NCBI GenBank assembly: GCA_016858145.1
Contig: JAEHOE010000051.1
Location: 496,001-560,000 of the forward strand
Length of the DNA: 64,000 nucleotides
DNA from: Edaphochlamys debaryana
Taxonomy: Eukaryota; Chlorophyta; Chlorophyceae; Chlamydomonadales
Direction of reading: 5' to 3'
The translations under genes and the position numbers were made by a program. The notes under the pieces were generated by a model. The model saw nothing but the letters and a program-made list of their open reading frames with translations. It did not search any database and had not been told where the DNA came from. Below, piece after piece: positions 43,226 to 55,047 of the stretch (within the stretch, counting starts at the first letter, position 1; every line of letters begins with the position of its first letter).

Positions 43226-46200
43226 ATGCCACATCAAGCCCGTTTTGCAACGGGAGGACTGCCAAGCGATGTAAAGGCCGCTCTAGACCAGCTGCCCGAG
43301 GCCGCGCAGCGCATGGCTGCCAGCAGCGGGAAGACTCCTCTGCTGACAAACAGCGAGCGCAAGCGCCTTTCCGCAGCGCTTGAACGCATATGGGCTTATG
43401 TCAGAGCAGCTGACAACACGGCCGTAAAAGAGATCAATCTTCACGGCCATCGCTCTGCAAACCGCGGAGCAGCCGTTGCTCTGCTGCGCATTCTCGGCTT
43501 TTCTCTGCGCGCTCCGACACCAGCCGGCGCCGAGGGAGGGATGAGGGAGGAACTCGTGCAACAGATCGGCGTGCTCACCGCCAACATCGCGGTCAGGATG
43601 CTAGTCCCGGCGGCGGGAGACCCGGCTCGCACATTCGCGGAGAAGCTGCTCGCCATGGGGACGCTCCAAGCCGCTGCGCGGCAGACCGCCGCCGCGGCTC
43701 AGGTGCTCGCGGTGACTCTGCCAGCGGCGGGAGCGGGGCCGGGGCCATCGGAGCCGGCGGCGGGTTCCGGACTGGCCAGCGAGGAGCAGCGGCTGCGCAT
43801 CGCTGGGCGGCTTGTTGACGCTATGGCCCTGGTGCAAACCATTATCACCTTCGTAACGTGCACTCAGCTGGTGTCGTCCCTCGTGGCTGCGCTGAGCGAG
43901 AGCCGCTTCCTGGAGCACGCGGGCAGGCTCATGCTCCTGCTGCCCCTCCCGCCTGGGCAGCCGCCGTCCGACGGCGTCCGACGGCGACCGTCGGAGTCCG
44001 ACGGTCTGAGGAAGGCCCTGGCGTGCGTCTGCAATGCCATGTGCTACACAGTCAAGACGGTCTGCATCGTCGACAGCGGCCACGCCGCTTTTGGCGTGCA
44101 GGGGGCTGAGGGCTTCCTAACTTCGGTCCTGGGGCCATGCGTGCGGATGGCCGTACTGGAGTCGGGCGCCCTAGCGCTGTCCATGACCGACGGGGGGCAT
44201 GCGTACGGCGCGGCGTACGGACTCTTGTACGACCTGCCGACACCTCCGGGCATCGCAACCGCTGCTCCCCACCAGCAACGCAAGCAGCTCGACGGGCACA
44301 TGGTAGCGGCGGTGCTGCACGCCCTCGCCACCGATGCACGCTGCTCCAAGGACCGCGCCCTGCCGCGCGCCGGTGCTGCGCCGGTGCTGCTGCGCGTGGG
44401 GCGCCTGGCCCTGGCCTCCGCGAGCGCGGCCCTGGGCGGAGTGGACAGCGAGGGGTCAGCGGGGTCCGACGGGGGCTTCCGTGTGAGGCTGCGGCTGGGC
44501 GCGGAGGAGGTATGCCACACGTACTTGGCCCTGATGGATGACAACGTCACCGATGAGTGCGTGCTGGTGAGCGGAGGGCAGGATGGGAAGGGGGGCAGAG
44601 CGTAGGTAAGGTAGAAGGGGCCAGAAGATTGGGTGGCCGTGCATGTTCGCTTAGAGGCTGTGCAGGGCAAGGCATGCAGCTGCTGTGCCCTGGCTGAGGC
44701 AGAAATACCAGCCGCGGAGACGGACCGCCGGCGGCTGTCTTCCCCACCTGACCCCACCCGCCTGCCTGGACTGCCGTATCCCAATGCGCAGAAGGCGGTG
44801 GACATGCTGCCCGACCTCATCACGCTGGGGCCGTGGGCGCCGGCCGCCTCGCAGCGGCGGCGCGCAGAGGCGCTGGGCGCGTGGCAGCTGGCGCTGGGGG
44901 CGGCTTACCACGCCCTGCCAATCCTGACCGACGCGGGCGCTGCGCGGTGCCTCGGCGGATACCTCTCCAAGCAAGATGCTCTACTACGCCACGTGGCCGG
45001 TGGCAGGTACGGCACGATGTAATGTGGCGTGCGTCACTGAAGGCTGCGTGGATGGTGGTACTGTGCAGGGGTTGGCCATGCAAGAGAGCGATGTGGGTCA
45101 AGCAAGTGTTGATGTGGGTCGAGTGATATCACATCAGAAATTGCACATGTGAGAAGCTTGTGAGGCGCTCAGGACCTGAGACTTGATGTGGGTCGGGCAC
45201 AGCGCAAAGTCATCGCTGTCGCACAGGCTCCCGCTGCGGAGTGTCCACTTGGGTTTCGCCCATCCTTGCCCCCTCCTAGGAGGCAACCCGCTGCCGCCAC
45301 CCATGCAACCCGCTGGGGTGCCGCCTTGCCTTGCGGCGGCGCTGGAGGCTGGGCTGGTGCCGGGCCTGGAGCGCATCCTGGGATTCGCAGCCCGGGGCAG
45401 CGAGACGCACGCAGCCGCGGCAGCCGAGCTACTGGCGGAGGCCTGGGCCGGCTCCCCGCTGCCCTGGCCCACGCTCAGCCCCGCCAGGCGGCGGCGCTGC
45501 TCGCCAGCCTCGCCAAGCTGCTGCGCCTTCAGCGGGCCCGACCGCAGACCGAGCCTGAGGGCGCGGCAGCGGGGCATGTGGGTCTGGGGCTGGCGGCGCG
45601 GCGGGCGGTCGAGGCCCTGCTGGGCCGCGCGCTGGAGCATGCGGTCTGGGAGCCCGGCTCCCTGCGCGCGCCGTCGCTGCTCGTGCCCCTGCGGCTGCTG
45701 CCCTCAGCGGCGGAGTGCGCCCGGCGTGCCTTGGAGCTGGCGGGCACGGACCCGAGCGACAGGGCGGGGCCGGGAGCGGCCAAGGGTCTGGCCCTGGCGT
45801 GCCCGACCGTAGTCCTGCGTTGGGTTTGGGAGTTGGCGGCCCGGGCTGACCCACGCGCTATCTCCTGCAGTGGCGGTGGCGGTGCTGTCGTCGAGAGCAC
45901 TGGCGGGCCGCCTGGGGCAGCAGCCAGCGGGGCCGAGGGCGCCTCAAGTGCCCTGGCGGAAGCCGAGGTTGCGGCGTCCGCAGCCCAGTGGCGGTCCTTC
46001 CTGCTGGGCGAGGTGGGGGCGGTGACGCTCCTGGGCGCGGCGCTGGGCGGCGTGCAGCGCTGGGCCGAGTGGCCCCCGCCCGGCACCCCTCGGGACCCGG
46101 GTGCGGCTGCGTCGTCGGCAGACCCCGCCGAAGCTTCGAGCGAGGGCGACGGGCCTGACTGGCCTGACTGGCTCCAGGCGCTGGCGGGGGCGTGCTCCTC

Positions 46201-46737
46201 CGTCATGTACGCCTGGCTGGCGGAAGTGCGGCAGGGCGGGTCCGCGGCGGCCCCGCTGCAGGAGTGCGGGTCCGCTGCCTCCGCTGCCCCGGCCCCCACG
46301 CCCTGGCCCCCAGGGGCGCTTCGGCTGCTGGCGTCACAGCTGGATGCGTGCGGCGGCGGGGGCTCAGGCTGGGCCGATAACCTCATGGCAGTGGCTTCGT
46401 TCCTCGAGCCCAGCCGCCCGGCGGCCGCCGCGGAAGGAGGAGCAGGAGGCGCCTCCGGGAGTGGTGCTGCCGAAAGCGGCGGTCGCAGGGGGCCTGAGTT
46501 CACGACGGTCCCTTGGCCTGTTCTGGCGCTGCTGGCTGAGGCGCGCGCGCTGCTCCCTGTGTGCGCCTCGCCGGCTTGCGTGAACCTGGCCGGCGACAGC
46601 GAGGCGGGGCTGCGGCTGGTGCCGTGCTCGTGCTGTGGGGGGGTGTCCTACTGCAGCCTGGGATGCCAGAGGGCGCACTGGCAGATTGGGCACGGGATAC
46701 GTGCGGCGGCGGCAGAGGCCATGGAAAGGCGAGTTGA
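43226..46737 (+). CDS. MYND-type zinc finger protein 3 (frame broken twice)
   Basis: Exons 43226-44566, 44792-44999 and 45280 to about 46737; about 1,000 residues if two bases are restored. The N-terminal 900 residues are Ala/Leu-rich helices, with a hydrophobic pair LIMLLPLPPG-like near residues 230-245. The C-terminal MYND finger begins CASPACVNLAGDSEAGL, almost the same as in MYND protein 1, then PCSCCGGVSYC, LGCQRAHW and GH. Two breaks occur in exon 3. Near 45455-45490 coding passes from the frame reading LLAEAWAGSPLPWPT to the one reading QAAALLASLAKLLRL. Near 46694 (after GGGCACGGG) the frame shown runs on to 47167 and loses the last zinc ligand; the next frame reads DTCGGGRGHGKAS and stops at 46735-46737, restoring it. 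Both breaks, like that in MYND protein 1, fit one missing base. So either the assembly has indels or these are decaying genes. The exon 2 donor was chosen as GTGGCA at 45000 to keep phase. Confidence 0.75.
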
Positions 46738-48110
46738 CGAGATTCCGATGGTCCATCCGGCGAGCTGGGGGATGACGATGGCCGGTGCGGCCAGACGGGC
46801 CACTCGATTGACCTTGGCTGAAGCATGGATTGCACCAGCACTTGGCTTGAGACGTGGGGCGCATCCCTCTGCCGGCTGTGTGCCAGGAGGGGCTCGAAGC
46901 GGTTTGGAGTGCAGCCATGGGACGCTTGGAGGGGTGGCACCCGACTTGAGTGTCGTGTGGGGTCCTGCGGACCTGGACCTGTTGTTGGTTTGGCGATGGT
47001 GGATACGGTACAGGACGAGCAGGTTCTGGTGCGCCCAATCACTGCCTTGCCTCCTTAATGTCCTTAGAATTGGCTGCTGCAGTGGTTGCAATGCATTTTT
47101 GCCCGCGTATTGCAGCCCTCGTAACGCTTGCCCCCCGGCCCAAAGGCCAGGAGTGACTGAGGGGTAGGTCTGATTGTAAATAACATCAGGGGTGAGCAAC
47201 AACGCCTGCAGCAAAGAGGCTCTGTGGTACCGTCTTCCTTGCCGGTAGCCGCCATGCGGCCATGCTTTGTGCCTGCGCACAGACTTGGCATCAACACAAC
47301 TGGTTCGATGTGCAGCCAATACAATGCGGGATGGAATTAACAAGGGTGTCTGTCCCTCCTCAGGACAGGGAAAAGGGCTGAGCCCCAAACCCCGCGAGGC
47401 CGGGCAGCACTGGGGCCGCGCAATCAAGCACGACGCTCCACAGCGCACGGACTGAACCCACGCCGCCATAAGTTGGGGGCCTTCGCAACCCCGCAATGCC
47501 GGACTTGGCCGGTTGGGTTGGGCGCACAAACACATGCACCCTCCAGAAGATAAAAGAGTAGATGTCCGTCTCCAATCCGCTACTGCCCACACGCCACCCG
47601 CTACACCTCTGCCTCCGCCGCCGCCGCTCTTTGTTTGGGCCCTCAGCCCGGGTCCACGGCCGGCGGGCTCAGCCCCAAAATAACCTCCAGTAGAATGCAC
47701 ACATCATTGACAGCGGATGCCCTTTGTGAGATATCAAACGTTAGCAAGAACCCCGCAAGAACCAAACAAACAAAAACCCCTGCGGCCAGCCTGCGGCGTT
47801 TCGTAATGCAGCCTGATTGCAGCCCACATGTGGGCCCAATCTCCATCACTCATCAGGTCAGAGCACCCCTCAAAGGCTCGAAGCCGCGCTCATCAACACT
47901 CCCTATAAGTGCTTCGGCAGTCCCCATCACTCCGGTAGTCCGGTTAAAGCAGCTGAGGGCCGGCGGCCAGCCATGACGGCCTGGAGGACCGATACGTTCG
48001 CTCCGGAGCCACTCCTACTTATGCTGGCGGCATGGGGGCCCCAACGGGCCCCAGCAGTACGGCCCGATGCCCCGAAGGGGCCCCAGCAGTACCGATAGGA
48101 GTGATAATAC
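46738..48110. other. 3' UTR of MYND protein 3 and convergent intergenic region
   Basis: If the stop is at 46737, about 440 bases of 3' UTR lead to TGTAA at 47175. The frame that stays open to 47167 looks non-coding in composition. Beyond 47180 I see no gene. A short duplication, GGGGCCCCAGCAGTAC-like, occurs near 48035 and 48078. Confidence 0.5.
47175..47179 (+). other. TGTAA polyadenylation signal
   Basis: TGTAA lies about 440 bases after the inferred stop of MYND protein 3 at 46737. It is only 8 bases after the alternative stop at 47167, which would leave almost no 3' UTR and argues for the earlier stop. Confidence 0.55.
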
Positions 48111-50302
48111 CTAGTGGTCGCTCAGGTGGCGCAGGCTGTGCAGCGCCTTGAAGAGCTTGGACACCACGCTGCCGCCCTCCTGCTCCTTGCCACCCGCGCC
48201 GCCCCCGTCCCCGCCCTCTCTCCCTGCCTGCTCCTCTCGCCGGGCCTTCTGCCCCGTACCTGCCGCCCTCACGCTCGTCTGCCGCACCCGCAGCGCGCTC
48301 CTGCCGCCCTCAGCCCGGCTCGCGACCTCCTCCTCACCCGCCACGAACTGCCTGGGATCTGGCGGGAGAACCGACCCGCCGCCCGAGGCCAGCCAAGACT
48401 CATCCACCGAGCGGCGCCTGCTGCGGGCACCGGCGTGCGGTGCCAAGCCCGGGCCGCCGCCAGCGGCGCCGGCCGCACCCGCCGCTCCGCGCCCCGATGG
48501 GGCGTGGTCCAGGTGGGGATGGGATGCGTGGGGCGCGCCGCCGGGGGCAGGAGGGACGGGCAGGGCTCCGTGGCTGGCCCCTCCCCCCAGGGCCTGGAGC
48601 TGGACTCGGCCGTGGTGGCGCTCGCCCTGGGGGGATGGAGGCGGGTAAGGGGGGGCGGGGCGGAAAGTTAACGAGCGTCTTGAAGTCAACAGCAGTGGCC
48701 GCAGGGCAGGGGGGGAGGAAGGCGGACGGAGCTAGTTGGCTGTGAACGGGTGCTTAGTGACCAGCTGGCCAGCCACTCAACCTTGCCCACGCCCATCCCC
48801 ACGGTGCCCTCCAACAATCCACCACAACCTTACTCAGCGCCTGCCGCCGCACGTACCTGCTGTGAGTCGTGCCCGGCCGCGGCCTGGCCCGCATGCGCCG
48901 CCGCTGAGAAGGACTTGCTCCTCTGCGCCATGAGGTCCCTCGCCTCTGAGCCCCCACGCGTCGGCGGCCGGTCCTCCTGCGCCGCCGCCCCCGCGCCGCC
49001 CCGCCCATACCGCGAGCGCCAGGCCTCCTCGCCGCCTCCCGGCCCGGCTTGCAGCGACGAGGGCAGAAGGGGCGCCGCACTGCTTGTGAGGAGCGTGCCG
49101 TGGGAAGGCGCGCGGCCGACAGGGGTCCCGCTGGGCCAACCTTCCGGCCGCCCGCCCGGAGCCCCTTCCGGCGGTGCGCCCTCCCAGAGGCGGGAACGGG
49201 AGAAGCTGGCGTTCAACCCGCCGTGGCCCGACGCTGCCCACGCCCCCATATCGATCGAGCTGCGTCGTGACCGGCCGACGCAGGGCGCGTGTGGCAGCGC
49301 GGGCGTGGGGGCCGACGACGGCACTATGGCTGGGAGCGCAAGCCGGGAGGCGGCGCGGGACGGGCCGTCGCAGCGGCTGAAGCTGCGCCGGGTCGGCTCT
49401 GGCGTCTCACAGGAAGAGCTCGGGGTGCGGCTGGGCGCCACCGACGTTGCTGCATTGTGGGGTGCGCTTGGGTCGTGTAGGATGAGGTTGGCCAGGTGTG
49501 TGGGGTTCACAAAGCTGGTGGAGGCCCGCCGCTGTCGGGCGTGCCCCGGGCAGAAGCCCTCGTCCTGACTCCGCCGCCGGCTGGCTTGCTGACGCAGGCC
49601 GCCCCCCGCGAAGCGAAGAGATGGCGGGATCGCGGTGCGCGTGGGAGCGGCACGAGGTGGGAGAGCTGCGCTAGCGCTCGCTGCGTCGTTATGGCCGGTG
49701 CGGGCACTGCAGCCGCCCGCGTCTGAGGCGTCGGAATTGTCCTCGCTGCTGTCGACGTCTGACAGGCCAGCCAAGGCGTCTCTGCTGTCGTCGCCACGAG
49801 TCTTCTCAAACTGGATCCTGTGACCGGAGGGGCGTGTTGCGGGGTCGTGGGTGGAGATTTATGGAGGAGTCGGGTAGGCGACTGCGAAGTGCGGACGACC
49901 CCACCCCCCAAAGTCCCGCCTGCTCATCTACCCCGCTTCTTCGACCGCGGTGAGGGTTCTTGGCGCGCCCGCGCGCGTGAGTTCGTCGGGATGGTCGCGG
50001 GGCACTAACCTTACGAGGCTCTTTGAGGGTTTCAGCTCCAGCTGCTCTTCCCGGTGGTCATGTAGGACGTCCTTAATGTCCCTCTCCAGGTGCCTGCGCG
50101 CGTTAGCGAGTACTTCCTCGGCGGTAACTCGCCCAAGCTCCGGCAGAATACGCCCCTGCGCGCATGATACAGAAGAAACTCTAAGACACTCTATAAGGTA
50201 ACTCCGGTGACGGCTGCAACGTACCAGAATTTCGGTGCGCGACTCCTCCTCCGCTCTGTCGATGGAGCCAATTCGCTTCATTTTGTCCGTTGCTGATTTC
50301 AT
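48111..50302 (-). CDS. Unrecognised disordered protein, paralogue A
   Basis: Four exons with consistent phases: 50302-50225, 50155-50010, 49817-48857, 48626-48111; 566 residues. I do not recognise the family. Residues about 36-75 form a helical, charged block (RVTAEEVLANARRHLERDIK) ending in PSKSLVRIQFE. The rest is Ser/Pro/Gly/Ala-rich and probably disordered, with short conserved islands: PPSLRFAGG, SRRRSQD, RASTSFVNPTHLANLI, GRSRRSSIDMGAWA, EDRPPTR, QRSKSFSAA, RRRSVDESW. Many fit Arg-x-x-Ser, the pattern favoured by basophilic kinases. The last residues, SKLFKALHSLRHLSDH, are predicted to form an amphipathic helix. All islands, in the same order, and all three intron positions recur in the downstream paralogue at 52.2-55.0 kb. 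There is no signal peptide or membrane segment, so it is probably cytosolic or nuclear. A regulatory scaffold is a guess. Confidence 0.75.
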
Positions 50303-52186
50303 TTGGTCTGCTCGCGGGCCTCAAGCGACTCGTCGCTCTAGTCGACGCGACGAATGCCAACAGTCTTCGTGTGCGTGTTTACCGCGCGCACGTGGTGGTG
50401 GTATTTGGTCTTGAGCATGATGAATTCCTCGGGCGACGTTTGGCTGCCAAAGTAGCACGTCCCGTGCACTTTCTTGCTTGGGGAGGGTCCGCGTCACCAC
50501 GAACCTTAGGCCCATCCCCGTCATCCCCACGTCCAAACCGCTCTCCGCTCTGCGCATTCGTGGGTTGCGAGCGACGCAGAATGTCCTTGAGGGGCACACA
50601 CCAGCGCTGCAGATGGACTTGGCTTACAGATTCCGTCGCGGGCCCCCCATGGACCTCAGCTCGGCCATCCTATACCTGTACCGGTGTTCTCCCCGGCGGC
50701 CACCTGGTATGCCCTAGGCGCACGAGCCGGCAGCGATGCAGCGAGCATCTTCAGCGTTCGGCCATACGTCCAATCAACAGACAGCGTCGGACAAGGTCAG
50801 GACTCAGCAGCAAGGGGTCTTCTCCCACCGCGTTGGGTCAGTCATCGTGGTTACAATGACGGTTCAGGGGACACAACACCATGCCACTTGCTAGCAGATT
50901 GCAGTGCCCCCCCTCAGTTGCTCGGCCCCCCCTTGCCTCTCGGCGGAAGGCTAGCTGGAGGCCCCCGCCCCTTGAACCGCACGCATTGTGCCACACACCA
51001 GCTGCTCCGGCCTGACAGCCGTGTCGTCCATTCGCAATCAGGGCACAGGGCAGGAGGGCTCTTGCAATCATGCGAAGCTCACTCCAATTGCAGACTGGTG
51101 CCTGAGGGCAGTCTTGAAAGTATCGCATGACGAGTTGCAACAAGGGGCCCTGTCCTGGTCATGACAGGGATGATGGATCAGCATACCGTACCATAGCTTG
51201 TGGCATTGCGGAAGGTCGGTGGTCGTCCCCACGGACACCTCAGGTTCCTTGCCTCCACACAGACCACAAAGATTCCAGAACGCACCGCCTGCTTAGCCGC
51301 TGCAGAGGGATGAAGAAGGCCTATGCACTTCTACATGACTCCTCTGTGAGTTATTCTCAGGGCCTCTCAGGGATTCAGGAACTGGGGGAATTGAAGAACT
51401 ATCCCTGATCGACTGTGGCCAGCGAGCCATCCAGGCCCCTGGCCCCCCAGACGGCCAGTCATAAGACTATTGAATTAGAGGTTATGGCCCAAGGTCACTG
51501 CTGCCAACAGCTGTGGCCAACAACATGACGTGGCGCACAAACACAGGCCTTAGGTCATCCCCACGGCAACCACAGGGTGCTTGCCTCTCCACCCTAAAAC
51601 CCCAAAACCCTCCACACAGGTTCCATGGCTCCCAAATCGTGCCCCCTATTACTTCGCCGCGACAGAGGGAAGAAGTCCTGCGGCCCCTCAGGAAATCATG
51701 GACGGGGGGACCTCACCATAGTCCATTACTTCCAGTGCTCCAGGCGCCACCCAAGACGGCGGGTGCATGACTGCTGGGGCTTTCTAGAGCAGACGAGAAG
51801 GCACCACAATGGACGTATCTCAACAATCGTATATCATAAATTACGTAGTGCCAGTGAAGCCATATCCTATTCTTTATTAAAAGGCATCGGTGAAAGCACC
51901 ACCCACCCCACGCATCCATCACGCAGGCAGCAGCTTCCAAGCCGTGACAGCCCTCTGTCTCTACCCCACTGCTCACCGCACATTCCACTGCAATGCCCTG
52001 TCCGCATGCCCCCTCACACTGGCTAGAACCAGTATCATCTTCTCTTGGCACGCGTCGACCGCCCTGCACGTCTACTAACGCAGTTTGCAGAACCCACACC
52101 GGGTCGTGAACCAAGGCGACTGCGGAGTCAGTCGTGAGTGCTAGCTGTGGGGGAGTCGCCCCCCTGCTCCGTGCTCCGCGACCGCA
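50303..52186. other. Intergenic region with an old internal duplication
   Basis: No gene supported between the two paralogues. A diverged direct repeat of roughly 200 bases seems to lie at about 51200-51410 and 51530-51740: both start with GGTC(G/A)TCCCCACGG, continue through CTTGCCTCCAC-like sequence, and share a GACAGAGGGA/GCAGAGGGA stretch. A locally AT-richer patch is at about 51810-51890. These may be remnants of an old mobile element, but no terminal repeats or coding remnants were recognised. Confidence 0.4.
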
Positions 52187-55047
52187 CTAGTGGTCGCTCA
52201 GGTGGCGCAGCGTGTGCAGCGCCTTGAAGAGCTTGGACATGATGGTACCCTCCTCCGGCGCCGTCACGCCCCCGGCCGCGCCACCACCTCCACCCTCGCC
52301 GGGCCGCTGCTGCGCCACCGCCGCAGCGCGCATTGCGGCCTGCCGCGACCGCAGCCCCCCGCGCGCGCTGGCGGCGCCCGCCGCCGCCGCAGCGGCGGCG
52401 GGGCAGATGGCGTCCGAGTCATCGTCCTCGGGCAGCTGTACCGACTCCAGAACTTCCGCCACCGTGCCCCAGGCGTCAGTTCGGAACGCCGAGCCGCTGC
52501 CGCCGGCGGCGGCAACCCACGACTCGTCGAGCGAGCGTCGGCCGTTGCGGGTGCGGGGCGGCATGCCCAGGGAGCCGCCGCCGCCGGGCCCGATGCTGTT
52601 GCCGGCGGCTGGGCTGGCGCTGCCGTTGCCGCCGCGGCTGGGCGGCGCGTGGGGCCGCAGATCGCGGGAGCGCGGGGTGGTGTCGAGGGACTGGGGCGCC
52701 GGGCTGACGCGGCGGCCGCCCAGGCCCAGGGCGTGGAGGTAGTTCCTGCCGTGGCGCTGGGAGTTGGGGCTGGGGTGCGCGGGCGAGCCCGTTGGGGACA
52801 GAGGCATCTGCGGGAGGTTGCGGCGGAGAAGGGGGTGTGACGTCTTGTTACAAACCACTGATTGCCCCGTCCTGCGCTTCCTAATACCCCTCACTCCTCG
52901 TCCAGCTTTCCATATACAGGCCGGTGCCAGGCCACAGGCCCACATGACTCAGAACGGTCCAGGTGTGGCCAGCCTCCACGCGCAGCCTGGCCCAAGCCCA
53001 CAAGCCGCGCGCTCACCTGCTGAGACGTCGGCAGCACCACCGTCAGGTCGGGGTGCACGGCTGCCGAAAAGGACTTGCTCCTCTGCCCCACCAGGGCTCC
53101 ATGCACACCGTTTCCGCGGGACCCCAGCCTCGACGGCGGCCGGTCCTCCAGCGCCGCAGCCGCGGCGGCGCGGGCGGTAGTCGGGCCGCGCCGGGTGCTC
53201 CAGCCCTCCTCCGTTGCCCCGAGGGACCCCGCCTGAAGCGACGTGGGCTGGGAGTAGGACCCGGTGGCTCCGGGACCGCCACGGGAGCCCGGCCGTGTCC
53301 CAAGCGAGAGCGGCAGCGCGGGGCTGGCGGCGGAGAGGGAGGTGCCGGAGCCTGCCCGACCCACATGGGGACCACCGGCGGCCGTCGGGATCACCACGTC
53401 AGGCGCAGCGCGGCTGCTCAGCGGGCTGGGCCGAAGGCCCGTGCTGACGCCCTTGCCGCTGCTGGACCCCGATGCTGCTGCTGCTGCTGCACCCGTGGCC
53501 GCAGCCTCAGAAGCGGCGGTGGCCTGGGCGGGATCAGCAGAGAAGCTGTTACAGCTTCGCATTGCACGAGCGCCCGCGGCCTCCTCCCCGCCTGTGGAGT
53601 CACCGCTTCCTACGGCGGGCCTGGCGCTTAGCCCGCCGCTTGGGGTGACAGTGCCGCGTGAATGCGCTGTTGTCGCCCACACCCCCATATCGATGGACCT
53701 ACGGCGGGACCGGCCGCCGACAGGGGTCCGCGGCAAGGCAGACGCCGCCGTGGCGGCCGCCGCCGCCGCCTGCCCCAGCCTGGCGGGGCCGTCGCGGCGG
53801 CTGGCCCAGCTCCGCGGCCCCGAGTCCGGGTCATCGGAAGACGAGCCGTCGCCGCGACCAGCCGCCGCCGCCTCGCCGGACGCTGCTGCGACCACGGCCG
53901 AGGGTCCCGCGTTGTTGAAGATGAGATGGGCCAGGTGCGCCGGGCCCATGTGACTGGTCGATGCGCGTCGGGACCGGCCGGCAACGAGCGGCCCCGCCCC
54001 CATGGAACCGCTTGTACCGGGGCGGGAGGCGAGTGAGGCGGCGCGCGGGGCCCAGGCAGTCGAGGCGGCGCCTTCGGGCGAGAGCATGCCCAGCCGTGCA
54101 GCCTGCTGGGCGTCGTCGGCGGCGGTCGCGGCCCGCTCCAGGTAATCCTGCATGCCGCCCGGGCCGCTGGCGGCGAAGTCGGCAGAGCGACGGCACGCGC
54201 CGAGCAGCGCGCTGGCCTCGTGCCAGGGGTCGAGGCGGCTGGCGGTGGCGGTGGCGGAGGCCACGACCGCCGCCTGCGCCGCCGCCGTGGTATCCTGGCT
54301 CCGCCGGCGGCTTGCTAGCGGCGGGGTGCGCGGCGTCGTCTGACGGAGGCCGCCTGCGAACCGGAGGCTGGGCGGGACTGCAGCTGAGCGGGACGTGCCA
54401 GGCCGGGAGGAGGACGCGGGGGGCGTGACGTCGCCGGTGCCGGTCCCCCGGCGGCTGCTGCTGCGCGCTTCTGAGGCATCGTCATCGGCTTCGGCATCAG
54501 CATCCGCCGCGTCGTCAGCATCCTCACAGTCGTCGCTCTCGTCGCCATCGTCGCGCAGCGTGTCCTCGTATTGCAACCTAATGCGGGAGCGGGAAACGAG
54601 TGGGAGGCAGAAGCCTTATACGATTGGTAGCAGTTGGGGCTTGCTACCATGTCGGCAGGGTTCGTGGCGACGCCCGCGGGCAAAGGTCGACGTGTCGCTG
54701 GTGCGATTCCAGCAAACCCAGAAGCAAATACACCTCCTGCCGCTCGCCGCGCCCAGGTGCGGGTCACCCTGCCACGGGGCTCGTAGTGCCCGACATCCTC
54801 GCGGGCCACCGACCTGCACAAGCTCTGATGTGGCCGATCGCTGATTCCCGCCCTGGTCTCCCGAAACATGTCGTGGTACTGTTTGGTCATGTTTTCGCGC
54901 GCGTCCGCCAGAACATCCGCGGCGGTCAGTCGCGCCCGCTCCTTGGCGGGAAGTAGCCGAGCCTGCGGCAAGTTGCTGGCCCAGGTAAGTACGTAGGCTA
55001 CATCCAAATACCCAGGTTCTGGAGGTCTCGTCGGCGCCATGCCGCAT
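52187..55047 (-). CDS. Unrecognised disordered protein, paralogue B
   Basis: Four exons with consistent phases: 55047-55012, 54962-54814, 54577-53017, 52807-52187; 788 residues. It is a full-length paralogue of the gene at 48.1-50.3 kb, longer mainly through Ala/Ser/Gly-rich spacers. Exon 1 codes only 12 residues. The helical block is RLTAADVLADARENMTKQYH followed by HQSLCRLQYEDTLRDD. An acidic run of Asp/Glu/Ala follows (residues about 75-95). Conserved islands: VPPSLRFAGG, SRRRSQD, RASTSHMGPAHLAHLI, GRSRRRSIDMGVWA, EDRPPSR, QRSKSFSAA, RRSLDESW, and the C-terminus SKLFKALHTLRHLSDH. The last 50 coding bases, with the stop, are almost identical in DNA to paralogue A, more than the rest. Function unknown; repeated Arg-x-x-Ser sites suggest phosphorylation by a basophilic kinase (inference). 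Confidence 0.8.

Noticed and set aside
46738..47167. 143-residue C-terminal extension of MYND protein 3
   Set aside because: It follows loss of the last zinc ligand, has non-coding composition, and would leave only 8 bases before the TGTAA signal.
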